Positions 9,279 to 18,457 of a stretch of 64,000 bases of DNA are shown piece after piece (within the stretch, counting starts at the first letter, position 1; each line of letters begins with the position of its first letter). The stretch is from Bradyrhizobium sp. 1(2017). Its GTDB lineage: Bacteria > Pseudomonadota > Alphaproteobacteria > Rhizobiales > Xanthobacteraceae. The position numbers and the translations under genes were made by a program. The DNA lies in the NCBI RefSeq assembly GCF_011602485.2, contig NZ_CP050022.2, forward strand, positions 620,001 to 684,000, read 5' to 3'. The notes under the pieces were generated by a model, which made no database searches, was not told the origin of the DNA, and saw only the letters and a program-made list of their open reading frames with translations.

Positions 9279-9878
9279 CTACTCGTCCTTCTTCGACATC
9301 CGCTCGAGCCGTTCCTGCATTTCCTTCATTTGCTGGCGCAGCTCGTCGATGTTGCTGTCCTTCGGTGCCTCGGCGGCGGCGCTCGCATCGGGCTCCGGCT
9401 CCGGGCCGGAGGCGGGCCGCCCCGAAGGCGCAAACGGCTTGAACATCGAGAAGGTCTGCTGGAACAGCTCCATGTTGCGGCGGACCTGCTCCTCGAGTGG
9501 CGCAAAAGGCGTGCCGGACAGGGTGTTGGCGATCTGCTTGCGGAACTTCTCCTGCTCCTGGGTCAGGGTCGCGATCGACTGTTCCAGATATTTCGGCACC
9601 ACCATCTGCATGCTGTCGCCGTAGAAGCGGATCAGCTGGCGCAGGAAGGTGGTCGGCAGCAGGTTCTGGCCGGCCTTGTTCTCCTGCTCGAAGATGATCT
9701 GGGCGAGGACGGAGCGGGTGATGTCGTCGCCGGTCTTGGCGTCGTACACCAGGAAATCCTCCCCGTCCTTGACCATGGCGGCGAGGTCCTCGAGCGTCAC
9801 ATAGGTGCTCGTTCCGGTGTTATAGAGCCGGCGGTTCGCGTATTTCTTGATCGTGGTGGGTTGGTCTGATTTCGCCAT
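9279..9878 (-). CDS. phaR: Polyhydroxyalkanoate synthesis repressor PhaR
   Basis: 199 residues. The N-terminal PHB/PHA accumulation DNA-binding domain (about 8-70, including IKKYANRRLYNT) is followed by the PHB_acc domain (about 72-115) and a C-terminal Q/E-rich helical region ending in a charged coiled-coil. In related bacteria PhaR represses phasin and PHB genes and is released by binding polymer. It is divergent from phaA (10195), which supports PHB control. Confidence 0.94.
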   Translation of the reverse strand: MAKSDQPTTIKKYANRRLYNTGTSTYVTLEDLAAMVKDGEDFLVYDAKTGDDITRSVLAQIIFEQENKAGQNLLPTTFLRQLIRFYGDSMQMVVPKYLEQSIATLTQEQEKFRKQIANTLSGTPFAPLEEQVRRNMELFQQTFSMFKPFAPSGRPASGPEPEPDASAAAEAPKDSNIDELRQQMKEMQERLERMSKKDE

Positions 9879-10194
9879 GGGCTCTCACTTGCAAGCGCGG
9901 AGAACGGGAACCCGGCGGCCAATGCCGCAGGGCGGGAAGAGTACGCAACGCAACAAAATAAGCATTTTCAAAGGGGTCACGCTACCGTTTTGTGCGGCAC
10001 GGTTAATCGCAGAGCAAAATCTTGCTTGCGAAAGCGCCAAGAACGCTATTTTGAATGCGCTGCGGCATGGATTCGGTCAGCGGCCGATTGACATGCCTCA
10101 ACGACGTTAACAGGATGACTGACGAGACTGACGGGCCGTTGTCCAAGAGCCTGCCCGCCCCTTGCTTCAGAACCTCAAGCCCCAGGAGATGCCC
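9879..10194. promoter_or_regulatory. phaR-phaA divergent intergenic region
   Basis: A 316-bp gene-free gap between two divergent PHB genes, so it should hold both promoters and any PhaR operator. It is more AT-rich than its surroundings from about 9950 to 10060. It contains TTGCTTGCGAAAGC at about 10021-10034. I cannot identify a defined operator with confidence, and I saw no RNA gene. AGGAG (10184-10188) is the phaA ribosome-binding site. Confidence 0.45.
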
Positions 10195-11373
10195 ATGTCA
10201 GACGATGTCGTCATCGTCAGCGCCGCCCGCACCCCGGTCGGAAGCTTCAACGGAGCCTTCGCAACCCTTCCTGCCCATGACCTCGGCGCCGTCGCCATCA
10301 AGGCCGCGCTGGAGCGCGGTGGCATCGAGCCCGGACGGGTCTCGGAAGTCATCATGGGCCAGATCCTGACCGCGGCCCAGGGACAGAATCCGGCCCGCCA
10401 GGCCTCGATCCTTGCCGGCATTCCGGTGGAGAGCCCGGCCTGGGGCGTCAACCAGCTTTGCGGCTCGGGCCTGCGCACGGTCGCGCTCGGCTACCAGGCG
10501 CTACTCAACGGCGATTCCGAGATCGTGGTCGCCGGCGGCCAGGAGTCCATGAGCATGGCCCCGCACGCCCAGCATCTGCGCGGCGGCGTCAAGATGGGCG
10601 GCCTCGAACTGGTCGACACCATGATCAAGGACGGCCTGTGGGACGCTTTCAATGGCTACCACATGGGTAACACCGCGGAGAACGTCGCGCGTCAGTGGCA
10701 GATCACCCGCGCCCAGCAGGACGAGTTCGCGGTCGCCTCGCAGCAGAAGGCCGAGGCCGCGCAGAAGGCCGGCAAGTTCAACGACGAGATCGTCCCTGTC
10801 ACCATCAAGACCCGCAAGGGCGACGTCGTCGTCAGCGCCGACGAGTATCCGCGTCATGGCGCCACACTCGACGCGATGGCCAAGCTCAAGCCTGCCTTCG
10901 AGAAGGAAGGCACGGTCACCGCGGGCTCTGCGTCCGGCATCAATGACGGCGCCGCCGCCGTGGTGCTCATGACCGCGAAGCAGGCCGCCAAGGAAGGCAA
11001 GAAGCCGCTTGCGCGCATCGTGTCCTGGGCGCAGGCCGGCGTCGATCCGAAGATCATGGGCTCGGGCCCGATCCCGGCTTCGCGTGCGGCGCTGAAGAAG
11101 GCCGGCTGGAGCGTCGGCGATCTCGACCTGATCGAGGCCAACGAAGCTTTCGCGGCACAGGCCTGCGCGGTCAACAAGGACCTCGGCTGGGATACGACCA
11201 AGGTCAATGTCAACGGCGGCGCGATCGCGATCGGTCATCCTGTCGGTGCGTCCGGCGCGCGCGTGCTGGTGACGCTGCTGCACGAGATGCAGAAGCGCGA
11301 TTCGAAGAAGGGCCTTGCCACGCTGTGCATCGGCGGCGGCATGGGTATCGCGATGTGTCTGGCGCGGGACTGA
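10195..11373 (+). CDS. phaA: Acetyl-CoA acetyltransferase (beta-ketothiolase)
   Basis: A 392-residue biosynthetic thiolase that condenses two acetyl-CoA into acetoacetyl-CoA. The nucleophilic cysteine is Cys89 (NQLCGSG); the His and second Cys motifs ([18 protein letters not shown]) are near the C-terminus. The ATG at 10195 has AGGAG six bases upstream; an in-frame start at 10162 is unlikely. It is followed by a strong terminator and then phaB on the same strand, so the pair makes the (R)-3-hydroxybutyryl-CoA precursor of PHB. Confidence 0.96.
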   Translation: MSDDVVIVSAARTPVGSFNGAFATLPAHDLGAVAIKAALERGGIEPGRVSEVIMGQILTAAQGQNPARQASILAGIPVESPAWGVNQLCGSGLRTVALGYQALLNGDSEIVVAGGQESMSMAPHAQHLRGGVKMGGLELVDTMIKDGLWDAFNGYHMGNTAENVARQWQITRAQQDEFAVASQQKAEAAQKAGKFNDEIVPVTIKTRKGDVVVSADEYPRHGATLDAMAKLKPAFEKEGTVTAGSASGINDGAAAVVLMTAKQAAKEGKKPLARIVSWAQAGVDPKIMGSGPIPASRAALKKAGWSVGDLDLIEANEAFAAQACAVNKDLGWDTTKVNVNGGAIAIGHPVGASGARVLVTLLHEMQKRDSKKGLATLCIGGGMGIAMCLARD

Positions 11374-11509
11374 GAAAAAACTGACACGTAGCTGACGCAT
11401 GATTTGCGCGTGCGCTGCACACGCGACCGGGTGCGTTGCACGCGACTAAAAAGGCGGCGGTTGCAAATCAAATATTCTTCGCAACTGCGCACGCCTCGAC
11501 TAAAGAGAA

Positions 11510-11537
11510 ACGCCCGGCTTAATGCCGGGCGTTTTGT
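11510..11537 (+). terminator. Intrinsic terminator after phaA
   Basis: Stem CGCCCGGC (11511-11518), loop TTAAT, stem GCCGGGCG (11524-11531), then a T-run (11532-11535, followed by G and TT). It lies about 137 bp after the phaA stop and before phaB, so the two PHB genes are at least partly separate transcription units. Confidence 0.88.
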
Positions 11538-11627
11538 TCTTGATGTCCGTCAAACGTCCCGCATAATCCGCAGTTAAAAAACGATCGCGTCAGAAACGTC
11601 CGAAGAGTCCAAGGGAAGGAATACGAT

Positions 11628-12353
11628 ATGGCACGTGTTGCATTGGTCACGGGTGGTACGCGGGGCATCGGTGCTGCGATCAGCAAGGCGCTGAAGGCGG
11701 CAGGCTACACGGTTGCGGCGAGCTATGCCGGCAACGATGCTGCGGCGGAGAAATTCAAGGCCGAGACCGGCATTGCGGTCTACAAATGGGACGTCAGCAG
11801 TTTCGACGCCTGCGCCGAAGGCGTGAAGAAGGTCGAGGCCGATCTCGGTCCGGTCGAGGTGCTCGTCAATAATGCCGGCATCACGCGCGACACCGCCTTC
11901 CACAAGATGACGCTCGAGCAGTGGAACGCCGTCATCAACACCAATCTCGGCTCGCTGTTCAACATGACGCGCCAGGTGATCGAGGGCATGCGCTCGCGCA
12001 AGTTCGGCCGCATCATCTCGATCTCGTCGATCAACGGCCAGAAGGGGCAGTTCGGTCAGGTCAACTATTCCGCGGCGAAGGCCGGCGACATCGGCTTCAC
12101 CAAGGCGCTGGCGCTCGAGAACGCCAAGGGCGGCATCACCGTGAATGCGATCTGTCCCGGCTACATCAACACCGAAATGGTGCAGGCGGTGCCGAAGGAC
12201 GTCCTGGAAAAGAACGTGATTCCGCAAATTCCGGTCAGCCGGCTCGGCGAGCCCGAGGAGATCGCGCGGGCGGTCGTGTTCCTGGCGGCCGACGAGGCCG
12301 GCTTCATCACCGGATCGACCATGACCATCAATGGCGGCCAATATCAGGCCTGA
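11628..12353 (+). CDS. phaB: Acetoacetyl-CoA reductase
   Basis: A 241-residue short-chain dehydrogenase. The nucleotide-binding motif TGGTRGIG is at 8-15; the catalytic set is Ser134, Tyr147 and Lys151 (YSAAK). It reduces acetoacetyl-CoA to (R)-3-hydroxybutyryl-CoA with NADPH in PHB synthesis. AAGGGAAGGA precedes the ATG. Position downstream of phaA supports PhaB rather than the close relative FabG. Confidence 0.94.
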   Translation: MARVALVTGGTRGIGAAISKALKAAGYTVAASYAGNDAAAEKFKAETGIAVYKWDVSSFDACAEGVKKVEADLGPVEVLVNNAGITRDTAFHKMTLEQWNAVINTNLGSLFNMTRQVIEGMRSRKFGRIISISSINGQKGQFGQVNYSAAKAGDIGFTKALALENAKGGITVNAICPGYINTEMVQAVPKDVLEKNVIPQIPVSRLGEPEEIARAVVFLAADEAGFITGSTMTINGGQYQA

Positions 12354-12364
12354 TCGGACCTGCG

Positions 12365-12445
12365 GGCTTTTGAGCCAAAAGCCTGTAGCCCCAGGCGCGA
12401 CAAGGCGGTAGTGAAGACGAAAATGCCCGGCCTCGTGCCGGGCAT
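12365..12445. terminator. Two hairpins after phaB
   Basis: GGCTTTTG-AGC-CAAAAGCC (12365-12383) follows the phaB stop by 11 bp. A second, GC-rich hairpin, ATGCCCGGC-CTCGT-GCCGGGCAT (12423-12445), follows. Neither has a clean T-run on the + strand; the second would have a short TTTT only if read on the - strand. They probably stop phaB transcription before the gene at 12471. The second shares its GCCCGGC core with the terminator after phaA. Confidence 0.6.
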
Positions 12446-12470
12446 CAACGTCCTCAGAGTCCTTTGATCG

Positions 12471-13340
12471 ATGACTCCCCGCACCGCCACGCTGATCGGA
12501 TTGACCGCGATTTTGATGTGGTCGCTGCTGTCGGTGATGACGGTGGCGACCGGAAGGATCCCGGCGTTCCAGCTCGCCGCAATGACCTTTGCGATCGGCG
12601 GTCTCGTCGGCCTGCTCACCTGGATCGGTCGTGGCGAGGCGGCAAGGAGCTTGCGTCAGCCGCCCATCGTCTGGGCCGTCGGCGTCGGCGGCCTGTTCGG
12701 CTATCACGCGCTCTATTTCCTCGCCCTGCGCTTCGCGCCACCGGCTGAAGCCGGCCTGTTGAATTATCTCTGGCCGCTCCTGATCGTGCTGTTCTCGTCC
12801 TTCCTGCCGGGCGAGCGGCTTGCCATGCATCACATCATCGGCGCCGTGCTCGGACTCGTCGGCACCGTGCTGCTGTTCGCCGGCAATACCAGCGGCTTTG
12901 CGCCGGGGGCGGTGCCGGGACTGGCCGCAGCCTTCATCGCGGCCTTCGTCTGGGCAATCTATTCAGTGTCGTCGCGGCGATTGAAGGCCGTGCCGACCGA
13001 TGCGGTCGCCGGCTTCTGCCTCGCCACATCGGTGCTCGCGGCGCTGATGCACGCTGCGCTCGAGACCACCGTCTGGCCGGAGACCGCGTTGCAATGGCTC
13101 TCGGTGGTCGCACTCGGCATCGGTCCCGTCGGTGCTGCCTTCTATGCCTGGGACATCGGCATGAAGCGCGGCGACATCCGCGTGCTCGGCGCCGCCTCCT
13201 ACGCGACGCCGCTGCTCTCGACCGGTTTCCTCATCGCCGCGGGCTTTGCACAAGCCAGCGCCAACATCGCACTCGCCGCGATCCTGATCGCCGGCGGCGG
13301 CCTCATCGCGGCGAGGGACATGGTGCTGCGGAAACGGTAA
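12471..13340 (+). CDS. EamA/DMT-superfamily transporter, YddG-like
   Basis: 289 residues with about ten hydrophobic segments in two EamA repeats. The GRIPAFQLAAMTFAIGG and GYHALYFLALRFAPPAEAGLLN-type stretches match the YddG-like amino-acid/metabolite exporters. Located in the inner membrane. Substrate unknown. No strong ribosome-binding site precedes the ATG. Its 3' end faces the flavin reductase gene only 8 bp away. Confidence 0.82.
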   Translation: MTPRTATLIGLTAILMWSLLSVMTVATGRIPAFQLAAMTFAIGGLVGLLTWIGRGEAARSLRQPPIVWAVGVGGLFGYHALYFLALRFAPPAEAGLLNYLWPLLIVLFSSFLPGERLAMHHIIGAVLGLVGTVLLFAGNTSGFAPGAVPGLAAAFIAAFVWAIYSVSSRRLKAVPTDAVAGFCLATSVLAALMHAALETTVWPETALQWLSVVALGIGPVGAAFYAWDIGMKRGDIRVLGAASYATPLLSTGFLIAAGFAQASANIALAAILIAGGGLIAARDMVLRKR

Positions 13341-13348
13341 GGGCGGCA

Positions 13349-14032
13349 CTAAAGCGCTGGCTGCCAGCCTGGTGGCCGATACATCGCCTCCGGAATCTGT
13401 CCGAGCTCGGAGCGCTGCAAGCGCCGCGGTGTCAGGCCATAGAACTCCTGGAAGCTGAGGATCAGCGGCCGCCATTTGTCGGGATCGATGCGGTTGGGCG
13501 CTCCACTCATCATGATGTCGGGGTGTGCGTGCACGCGGGTGATGCGGACTTCGATCGCGGCGAGATGGCCGCGCCAGACGGGGTCGTCCTGCGCCATCTC
13601 GTGCACATACGCGACCTTCGCTTCCATCTGCACCGGGCATTCGGCGGCGCGCGGCGCGTTGACCGTGTCGCTCCCCAGCGCGGTCAAGCCGCTGAGGCCG
13701 AACTTGTCCTTCTCGTGCCGGTAGCCGCGATGGAGTTTTCCGGACGGCACTGGGTTCGACCCAGTGGTGCGCGCGAGGCGGTCGACGGCGGCAACGAGAG
13801 CCGCCGACGGCAGATTGAGCACGCATTCGCCAGTGCGAATCATGTTCTCGGTGGTCTTGGAATGGCGTGCGAGCCCGAGCATGCAGCGCCATCCCACCCA
13901 CCATGCCGAAGACATCGGCGCGAGATTGTGAGAGCCGTCGTCATTGGTCGATCCGATCAGGACGACGGGTGTCCCGAAATACAAAATGGCCGGGTCGATC
14001 TGGACGGCGGCGGGACCGAGTGTTCCGTGCAT
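13349..14032 (-). CDS. Flavin reductase-domain (FMN-binding split-barrel) protein
   Basis: 227 residues with the flavin reductase-like split barrel (about 10-180): PVVLIGSTNDDGSHNLAPMS is the typical N-terminal motif of enzymes that bind FMN. No second component is adjacent, so the partner oxygenase or substrate is unknown. It converges with the EamA gene. Confidence 0.82.
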   Translation of the reverse strand: MHGTLGPAAVQIDPAILYFGTPVVLIGSTNDDGSHNLAPMSSAWWVGWRCMLGLARHSKTTENMIRTGECVLNLPSAALVAAVDRLARTTGSNPVPSGKLHRGYRHEKDKFGLSGLTALGSDTVNAPRAAECPVQMEAKVAYVHEMAQDDPVWRGHLAAIEVRITRVHAHPDIMMSGAPNRIDPDKWRPLILSFQEFYGLTPRRLQRSELGQIPEAMYRPPGWQPAL

Positions 14033-14109
14033 CGTGCGCTCCTCTTCAACGGAAGCGCTGTCCTAAGGCGTACCGCGGATCGAACCCACCCGATTCCGGA
14101 TCGCGGATT

Positions 14110-14532
14110 TTAAGGTTCCCAGTCCTGTGGTGCGAGCTCGAAGCCTGCGAACTCGAACGCCGGAGCTACCGTGCAGCCGACCAGGGTCCACTCGCCCGTC
14201 GTCTCGGCGGATTGCCAGGCCTGCGCCGGCACGATCGCCTGCGGCCGATCGCCGTTCACAAGATCGGCGCCGAGGCGCACCACGTGCTGCGTGCAGCCCT
14301 CATGCGCGATACGAAGCGTCAACGGGCTGCCGGCGTAGTAGTGCCAGGTTTCGACCGCATCGACGCGATGCCAGTGCGAGCGCTCGCCGCGCGCAAGCAG
14401 GAAGTAGATTGAAGTCGACCGCGAGCGTCCCTTGGCGTCCGTGGTCTGGTCGCGAAACGTCTCGCGATAGTGGCCGCCTTCGGGATGCGGGCGGAGTTCG
14501 AGGCGTGCGATGATCTCGGCTGCGGTCGGCAT
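14110..14532 (-). CDS. DUF985 cupin-fold protein
   Basis: 140 residues, the full length of the DUF985 (Cupin_5) family. HPEGGHYRETFR (16-27) and WHRVDAVETWHYYAG (54-68) are the conserved blocks, with His/Glu residues likely to bind a metal. Exact function is unknown. Its 5' end lies 78 bp from the start of the flavin reductase gene and it runs the same way. Confidence 0.85.
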   Translation of the reverse strand: MPTAAEIIARLELRPHPEGGHYRETFRDQTTDAKGRSRSTSIYFLLARGERSHWHRVDAVETWHYYAGSPLTLRIAHEGCTQHVVRLGADLVNGDRPQAIVPAQAWQSAETTGEWTLVGCTVAPAFEFAGFELAPQDWEP

Positions 14533-14555
14533 CGATCCCCGTCAGGACTTGTTCT

Positions 14556-15323
14556 CTAGGATTTGTTCTTGCGCTCGCGCAGCTCGCCGAACACGGCGGC
14601 GGCATCCGCGCCTTTCATGTGTAACCTGGCCGCGACCGAGGGGTCATCGGCGCGCAGGAACACGTTCGCTCGCTTTTCGTCACCAAGCAGTGAGGGAATG
14701 GTCGGCTTGTTCTCGGCCCGCAGCCTGGCTACTTCCGCGGCGCGCGCCTGCAGCGCCGCGTTGTCTGGCTCGACGGTGAGCGCGAACTTGACGTTGGACG
14801 CCGTATATTCGTGGCCGCAATAGAGCTTGAAGTCGTCGGGCAGGGCGCGCAGCTTCAACAGCGAGTCCCACATCATCGGATAGGTGCCCTCGAACACGCG
14901 GCCGCAGCCGATGGAGAACAGCGTGTCGGCCGCGAACACCGTCTTCTCATTGTCGAACACGTAGGAGATGTGGTCGAGCGTGTGCCCGGGCGTCTCCACG
15001 ACGCGCGCCAGCAGATTGCCGATCTTGACCACGTTGGCATTGGCAACACGCAAATCGACGTTGGCGATCTCGGTGGTCTTGTTATGCGGCGCGACGACGC
15101 GGCAATTGAATTTCTGCTTGAGTTCGGCGACCCCGCCGACATGATCGTCATGATGATGGGTGATCAGGATGTCGGTGAGCTGCCAGCCTTCGCGCTCCAG
15201 CGCCTTGAGGATGGGGCCGGCCTCCGGCGCGTCGATCGACGCCGTTGCCTTGGTTTCCACATCGTGGATCAGATAACCGAAATTGTCGCTTAAACAGGTG
15301 AAAGTACGAATTTCGGCGGCCAT
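14556..15323 (-). CDS. gloB: Hydroxyacylglutathione hydrolase (glyoxalase II)
   Basis: 255 residues. THHHDDH (55-61) is the binuclear-metal motif of the metallo-beta-lactamase fold; HTLDH and YCGHEYT supply further ligands and the glutathione side. It hydrolyses S-lactoylglutathione in methylglyoxal detoxification. The frame stays open far upstream, but ATG 15323 gives the standard N-terminus; the upstream part is antisense to the divergent methyltransferase gene. It runs 23 bp upstream of the DUF985 gene. Confidence 0.95.
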   Translation of the reverse strand: MAAEIRTFTCLSDNFGYLIHDVETKATASIDAPEAGPILKALEREGWQLTDILITHHHDDHVGGVAELKQKFNCRVVAPHNKTTEIANVDLRVANANVVKIGNLLARVVETPGHTLDHISYVFDNEKTVFAADTLFSIGCGRVFEGTYPMMWDSLLKLRALPDDFKLYCGHEYTASNVKFALTVEPDNAALQARAAEVARLRAENKPTIPSLLGDEKRANVFLRADDPSVAARLHMKGADAAAVFGELRERKNKS

Positions 15324-15431
15324 GACATCTCCATCGCGCTCAGCCCCGCCAGACAAATATGGCGTTAGCCTTGCGCAGGCAATGCAATATTCCGCGCGCG
15401 GCGGCGGCCTTGCGCATGTTACATTGCCGTC

Positions 15432-16178
15432 ATGACCATCGACGTCGTCGACCTCCGCGAGTTCTATTCCCGCCGCCTCGGGATCGTGGCGCGGCAAATG
15501 ATCAACCGCGGCATCAGGGAGCGCTGGCCGCGCGCCGAGGGCCACCGGGTGCTGGGCATCGGCTACCCCACGCCCTATCTCGGGTTGTTCCGCGAGGATG
15601 CCGAGCGCTGCATCGCGTTTATGCCGGCGGCCCAGGGCGTCCTGAAATGGCCGACGGGGCGGCCGGCACTGGCCTCGCTGGTCGACGAATTCTCGCTGCC
15701 GCTTCCTGACGCCGCGGTCGACCGCATTCTCCTGGTCCATGCGCTGGAGATGTCGGACGATCCGGCCGCGCTGCTGCGGGAGGTCTGGCGCGTGCTGTCG
15801 CCATCCGGTCGCGTCATTGCGGTGATCCCGAACAGGCGTGGGGTCTGGACCCGCACCGACAGCACGCCGTTCGGCCATGGCCGGCCCTATTCGCGCTCGC
15901 AGATTACCGAGCTCCTGCGGCAGACCTGGTTCACGCCGACCGCCTGGGGCGAGGCGCTGTTCATGCCGCCCTATGCCGGCGGCTGGGTGTTGAAATCGGC
16001 GCAGATGTGGGAGCGTGCCGGCGCGGCGCTGTCGCTGCCTTTTGCGGGCGTGCACATCGTCGAAGCCACCAAGCAGGTCTACCGCGCGATCCCGGCCAAG
16101 CGCGAGCGGGCACGGCTGATTCCCTCGCTGACAAAGCCGGTGCTGGTGCCGTCCTCGACGACGGCGACGCGCAGCTGA
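15432..16178 (+). CDS. SAM-dependent methyltransferase-like protein
   Basis: 248 residues in the class I methyltransferase fold. The later motifs (LPLPDAAVDRILLVHALEM and LREVWRVLSPSGRVIAVIP) are clear. Motif I is altered: VLGIGYPTPYL instead of a glycine-rich loop. This type is conserved next to gloB in alphaproteobacteria. Whether it still methylates is uncertain, because SAM-loop changes are visible. It is divergent from gloB. Confidence 0.78.
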   Translation: MTIDVVDLREFYSRRLGIVARQMINRGIRERWPRAEGHRVLGIGYPTPYLGLFREDAERCIAFMPAAQGVLKWPTGRPALASLVDEFSLPLPDAAVDRILLVHALEMSDDPAALLREVWRVLSPSGRVIAVIPNRRGVWTRTDSTPFGHGRPYSRSQITELLRQTWFTPTAWGEALFMPPYAGGWVLKSAQMWERAGAALSLPFAGVHIVEATKQVYRAIPAKRERARLIPSLTKPVLVPSSTTATRS

Positions 16179-16209
16179 AAACAAATCGTCCCGGCGAGGC
16201 CGGGACGAT
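16178..16209 (-). terminator. Terminator for the DUF4167 gene, shared with the convergent methyltransferase
   Basis: Perfect 11-bp stem ATCGTCCCGGC (16185-16195), loop GAG, GCCGGGACGAT (16199-16209). On the - strand it is followed by TTGTTTTC, a U-rich tail. The two genes on either side converge, so the hairpin may serve both. Confidence 0.75.
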
Positions 16210-16233
16210 GCAGTTCAGAAAATCAGACGACGC

Positions 16234-17013
16234 CTACTCCCCCGGCGCGAGATCATCGCTCGAGGCGGCCGGTGCGGCCTCGCGCTCGGGACGCGGGCCA
16301 TGCGGCCGGCGACGTCGTCGCGGGTAGCGCTCGCCGCCACCGCCGCCCTCGAAGGGGCCCTGGGCGCCATTCGCGGCAGCATTCACCTGCGGCTGCGCGC
16401 CGGTGATGAAGGAGGGCAGGCGATCGACGCTGCCGGCATCGGCGATGACGGGCTGCGGCTGGTTCTGAGGTTGCGGCTGATATTGCGGCTGCGGACGATG
16501 GTCGCGCTCGCGCTGCTCGCGCGGCTGCTGCTGGTCGCGCTGATAGGGCTGCTGGCTGTCGCGCTGCTGGTGGTCACGCTGCTGGTCGCGCTGGCCGTCG
16601 CGGTCGCGCATGAAGGGCTGCTGCTGCGGCTGCGGCACGAAGCCCGGCTCCTGCCCGAAATTCGAGAAATTCTCGCCGTCGTCCTCGCTGTCGTCGCCGC
16701 TGCTGGTGCTGACGGGCTCGTCGCCGCGCGGCTGCTGGTTCTGACGGAATTGCTCCTGGGCGGCCGCGATCAGACGGAAATAATGCTCGGCATGCTGGTA
16801 GTAATTCTCGGCTGCAACGGGGTCTCCGGAGGAGCGCGCGTCGCGCGCGAGCTGGAGATATTTTTCGGCGATGTGCGAAGCCGTGCCGCGGATCTTGATG
16901 TCGGGTCCGTTGGACTCGTAGACCCGGGTCATCGGGTTCTGGCCGCGCCGGTTGTTGTTGTTGTTATTGTTGTTGCGGTTGCGCATCCGCTGCTTGTTCT
17001 GACCGTTTCTCAT
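16234..17013 (-). CDS. DUF4167 family protein, Asn/Gln-rich
   Basis: 259 residues. An Arg/Asn-rich N-terminus (about 1-26, including a run of asparagines at 14-21) leads into the conserved DUF4167 helical block (about 29-92, including DIKIRGTASHIAEKYLQLAR). The rest is disordered and very rich in Q, R, P and D, ending in an Arg/Pro-rich segment. Composition suggests nucleic-acid or RNP binding, but no function is established. It is conserved near prmC and prfA in related genomes. Confidence 0.85.
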   Translation of the reverse strand: MRNGQNKQRMRNRNNNNNNNNRRGQNPMTRVYESNGPDIKIRGTASHIAEKYLQLARDARSSGDPVAAENYYQHAEHYFRLIAAAQEQFRQNQQPRGDEPVSTSSGDDSEDDGENFSNFGQEPGFVPQPQQQPFMRDRDGQRDQQRDHQQRDSQQPYQRDQQQPREQRERDHRPQPQYQPQPQNQPQPVIADAGSVDRLPSFITGAQPQVNAAANGAQGPFEGGGGGERYPRRRRRPHGPRPEREAAPAASSDDLAPGE

Positions 17014-17476
17014 GTCCTGCCTTTAATTCCAGCCCTAAAGGTTGCACGCATTACTGATTGCTCGGAGTGACCTGATGACAGCGGTTCACAGCTCTCGCGC
17101 ACACCACGCGCAAGAACGGCCTGAACCCTGCCGATGTTCGTCGACCGTCGCGTTCAACAAAGACGCGTTCCCCACCCGCCAGCATCCATTGCCAGCGAAC
17201 CCATTCATATTGCCTGCCGAAACAAGCCCAGCTTTCTTGCGTAAGTCTTCAAGCGCAATATCAGGCTTTCGTTCACGTTGCGGTCGGAGAGCAGCGCAGC
17301 TCCACTGGCCATCGCGCTCAACAGGACCTGCGGCTTGGAACCTTTAATCAGTAAAGCTCTCGCCCGAGAGCCCGGCTTTCGCCCGTAGGTCTACGGGGCC
17401 GGCACCGATGTGTTGACCGGAACGTAGTCGTTCCCAAGGGATATTCCAAGAGCTTTTTTGCAAGCCAATCCGGCTT
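17014..17476. other. 463-bp gene-free region with two adjacent hairpins
   Basis: I see no supported gene here. It holds the DUF4167 promoter and the prmC 3' flank. Near the middle are two abutting hairpins: GCTCTCG-CC-CGAGAGC (17356-17371), then an outer stem CCGGC (17372-17376) / GCCGG (17398-17402) around CCCGTAG-GT-CTACGGG (17382-17397). This could be a small RNA or a leader structure. No tRNA signature (no T-loop GGTTCGAATC) was found. Confidence 0.5.
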
Positions 17477-18370
17477 TTATGGGGGCCTCTTTCGGGCCGA
17501 GACGGCCCGGAGAATGCCCGCCAGGTCGGCCTTGGGTGGCCTGTCCACCGATAACGCGGCAGCCGTCATCAAGGTTTCAATATTTCGGGCTTGGCCCTGT
17601 CCGGCCTCGACGATCAGCGCGCCGCCGGGGGCGAGACATGCGCCCGCCTGCGGGATCAGGGCGCGATAGGCGTCGTATCCGTCGTTCCCGCCGTCGAGCG
17701 CCAGATGTGGGTCGTGCTCGCGCACCTCCAGGCTCAGCTTCGGGATTTCGGCCGAGGGAATATAGGGCGGGTTCGATACAATGAGGTCGAACGGGCCCGA
17801 GAGCGCCGCCGCATAGGAGCAGGCGACGAAGGCGGCGCGGTCGGCGAGGCCGAGGCTCGTGGCATTGTCCCTGGCGGTGGCGAGCGCGGTCAGGCTGAGG
17901 TCGGTACCCACGCCGAAAGCGTCGGGAATTTCATGCAGCAGCGCGAGCAGGATCGCGCCGGATCCGGTGCCAATGTCGGCGATTCGTGGCGGGTGAGATA
18001 TCGGCTGCTCGCGAAAGATCTCGAGCGCGAGCTCGACGACGGTCTCGGTATCGGGACGCGGCACAAGCGTCGCCTCGGACAGTCGGAATGGCAGGCCCCA
18101 GAATTCCCGCATACCGAGAATGCGGGCGACCGGCTCATGCGCGAGCCGGCGCTGCGCATAGGCTTCGAGCCGCGCAGCTTCTTCGGGCGTGAGTTGTCGC
18201 GCCGCCTGCGTCACCATGTCGGTCAGATCAAGCCTCAGCGCAGCCCCGACCAGCAGGCGCGCATCGAGACCGGGCTCCTCGATGCCGGCCGACTGCAGCT
18301 GCGCCGCAAGAGCGCGCCGCGCGCTTTCGATGCTGTGTCCGGAATCGAAATTTGTCGCCAAAGGAGCCAT
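17477..18370 (-). CDS. prmC: Release-factor glutamine methyltransferase
   Basis: 297 residues. N-terminal helical domain about 12-95; class I methyltransferase domain with GTGSGA (134-139) and the catalytic NPPY (200-203). It methylates the Gln of the GGQ motif in RF1 and RF2. AAGGAG (18360-18365 on +) does not serve here because it is antisense; the start ATG at 18370 gives the expected N-terminus. prfA usually lies directly upstream; here it is 6.8 kb away. See findings. Confidence 0.94.
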   Translation of the reverse strand: MAPLATNFDSGHSIESARRALAAQLQSAGIEEPGLDARLLVGAALRLDLTDMVTQAARQLTPEEAARLEAYAQRRLAHEPVARILGMREFWGLPFRLSEATLVPRPDTETVVELALEIFREQPISHPPRIADIGTGSGAILLALLHEIPDAFGVGTDLSLTALATARDNATSLGLADRAAFVACSYAAALSGPFDLIVSNPPYIPSAEIPKLSLEVREHDPHLALDGGNDGYDAYRALIPQAGACLAPGGALIVEAGQGQARNIETLMTAAALSVDRPPKADLAGILRAVSARKRPP

Positions 18371-18457
18371 CCTGCCTGGCACCGTGGATAGATCGAGCGG
18401 CTTGCTTGCGTCAACGGAAAGGAGCGCGTTTGATCGCGGCGCAGCGAGGAGGGCGCC

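Noticed and set aside
14556..16184. Open frame joining gloB to upstream sequence
   Set aside because: The upstream part is antisense to the divergent methyltransferase; gloB has a normal start at 15323 and full length from there.
17014..17476. tRNA or rRNA in the gene-free gap
   Set aside because: No T-loop, anticodon arm or acceptor stem pattern was found.
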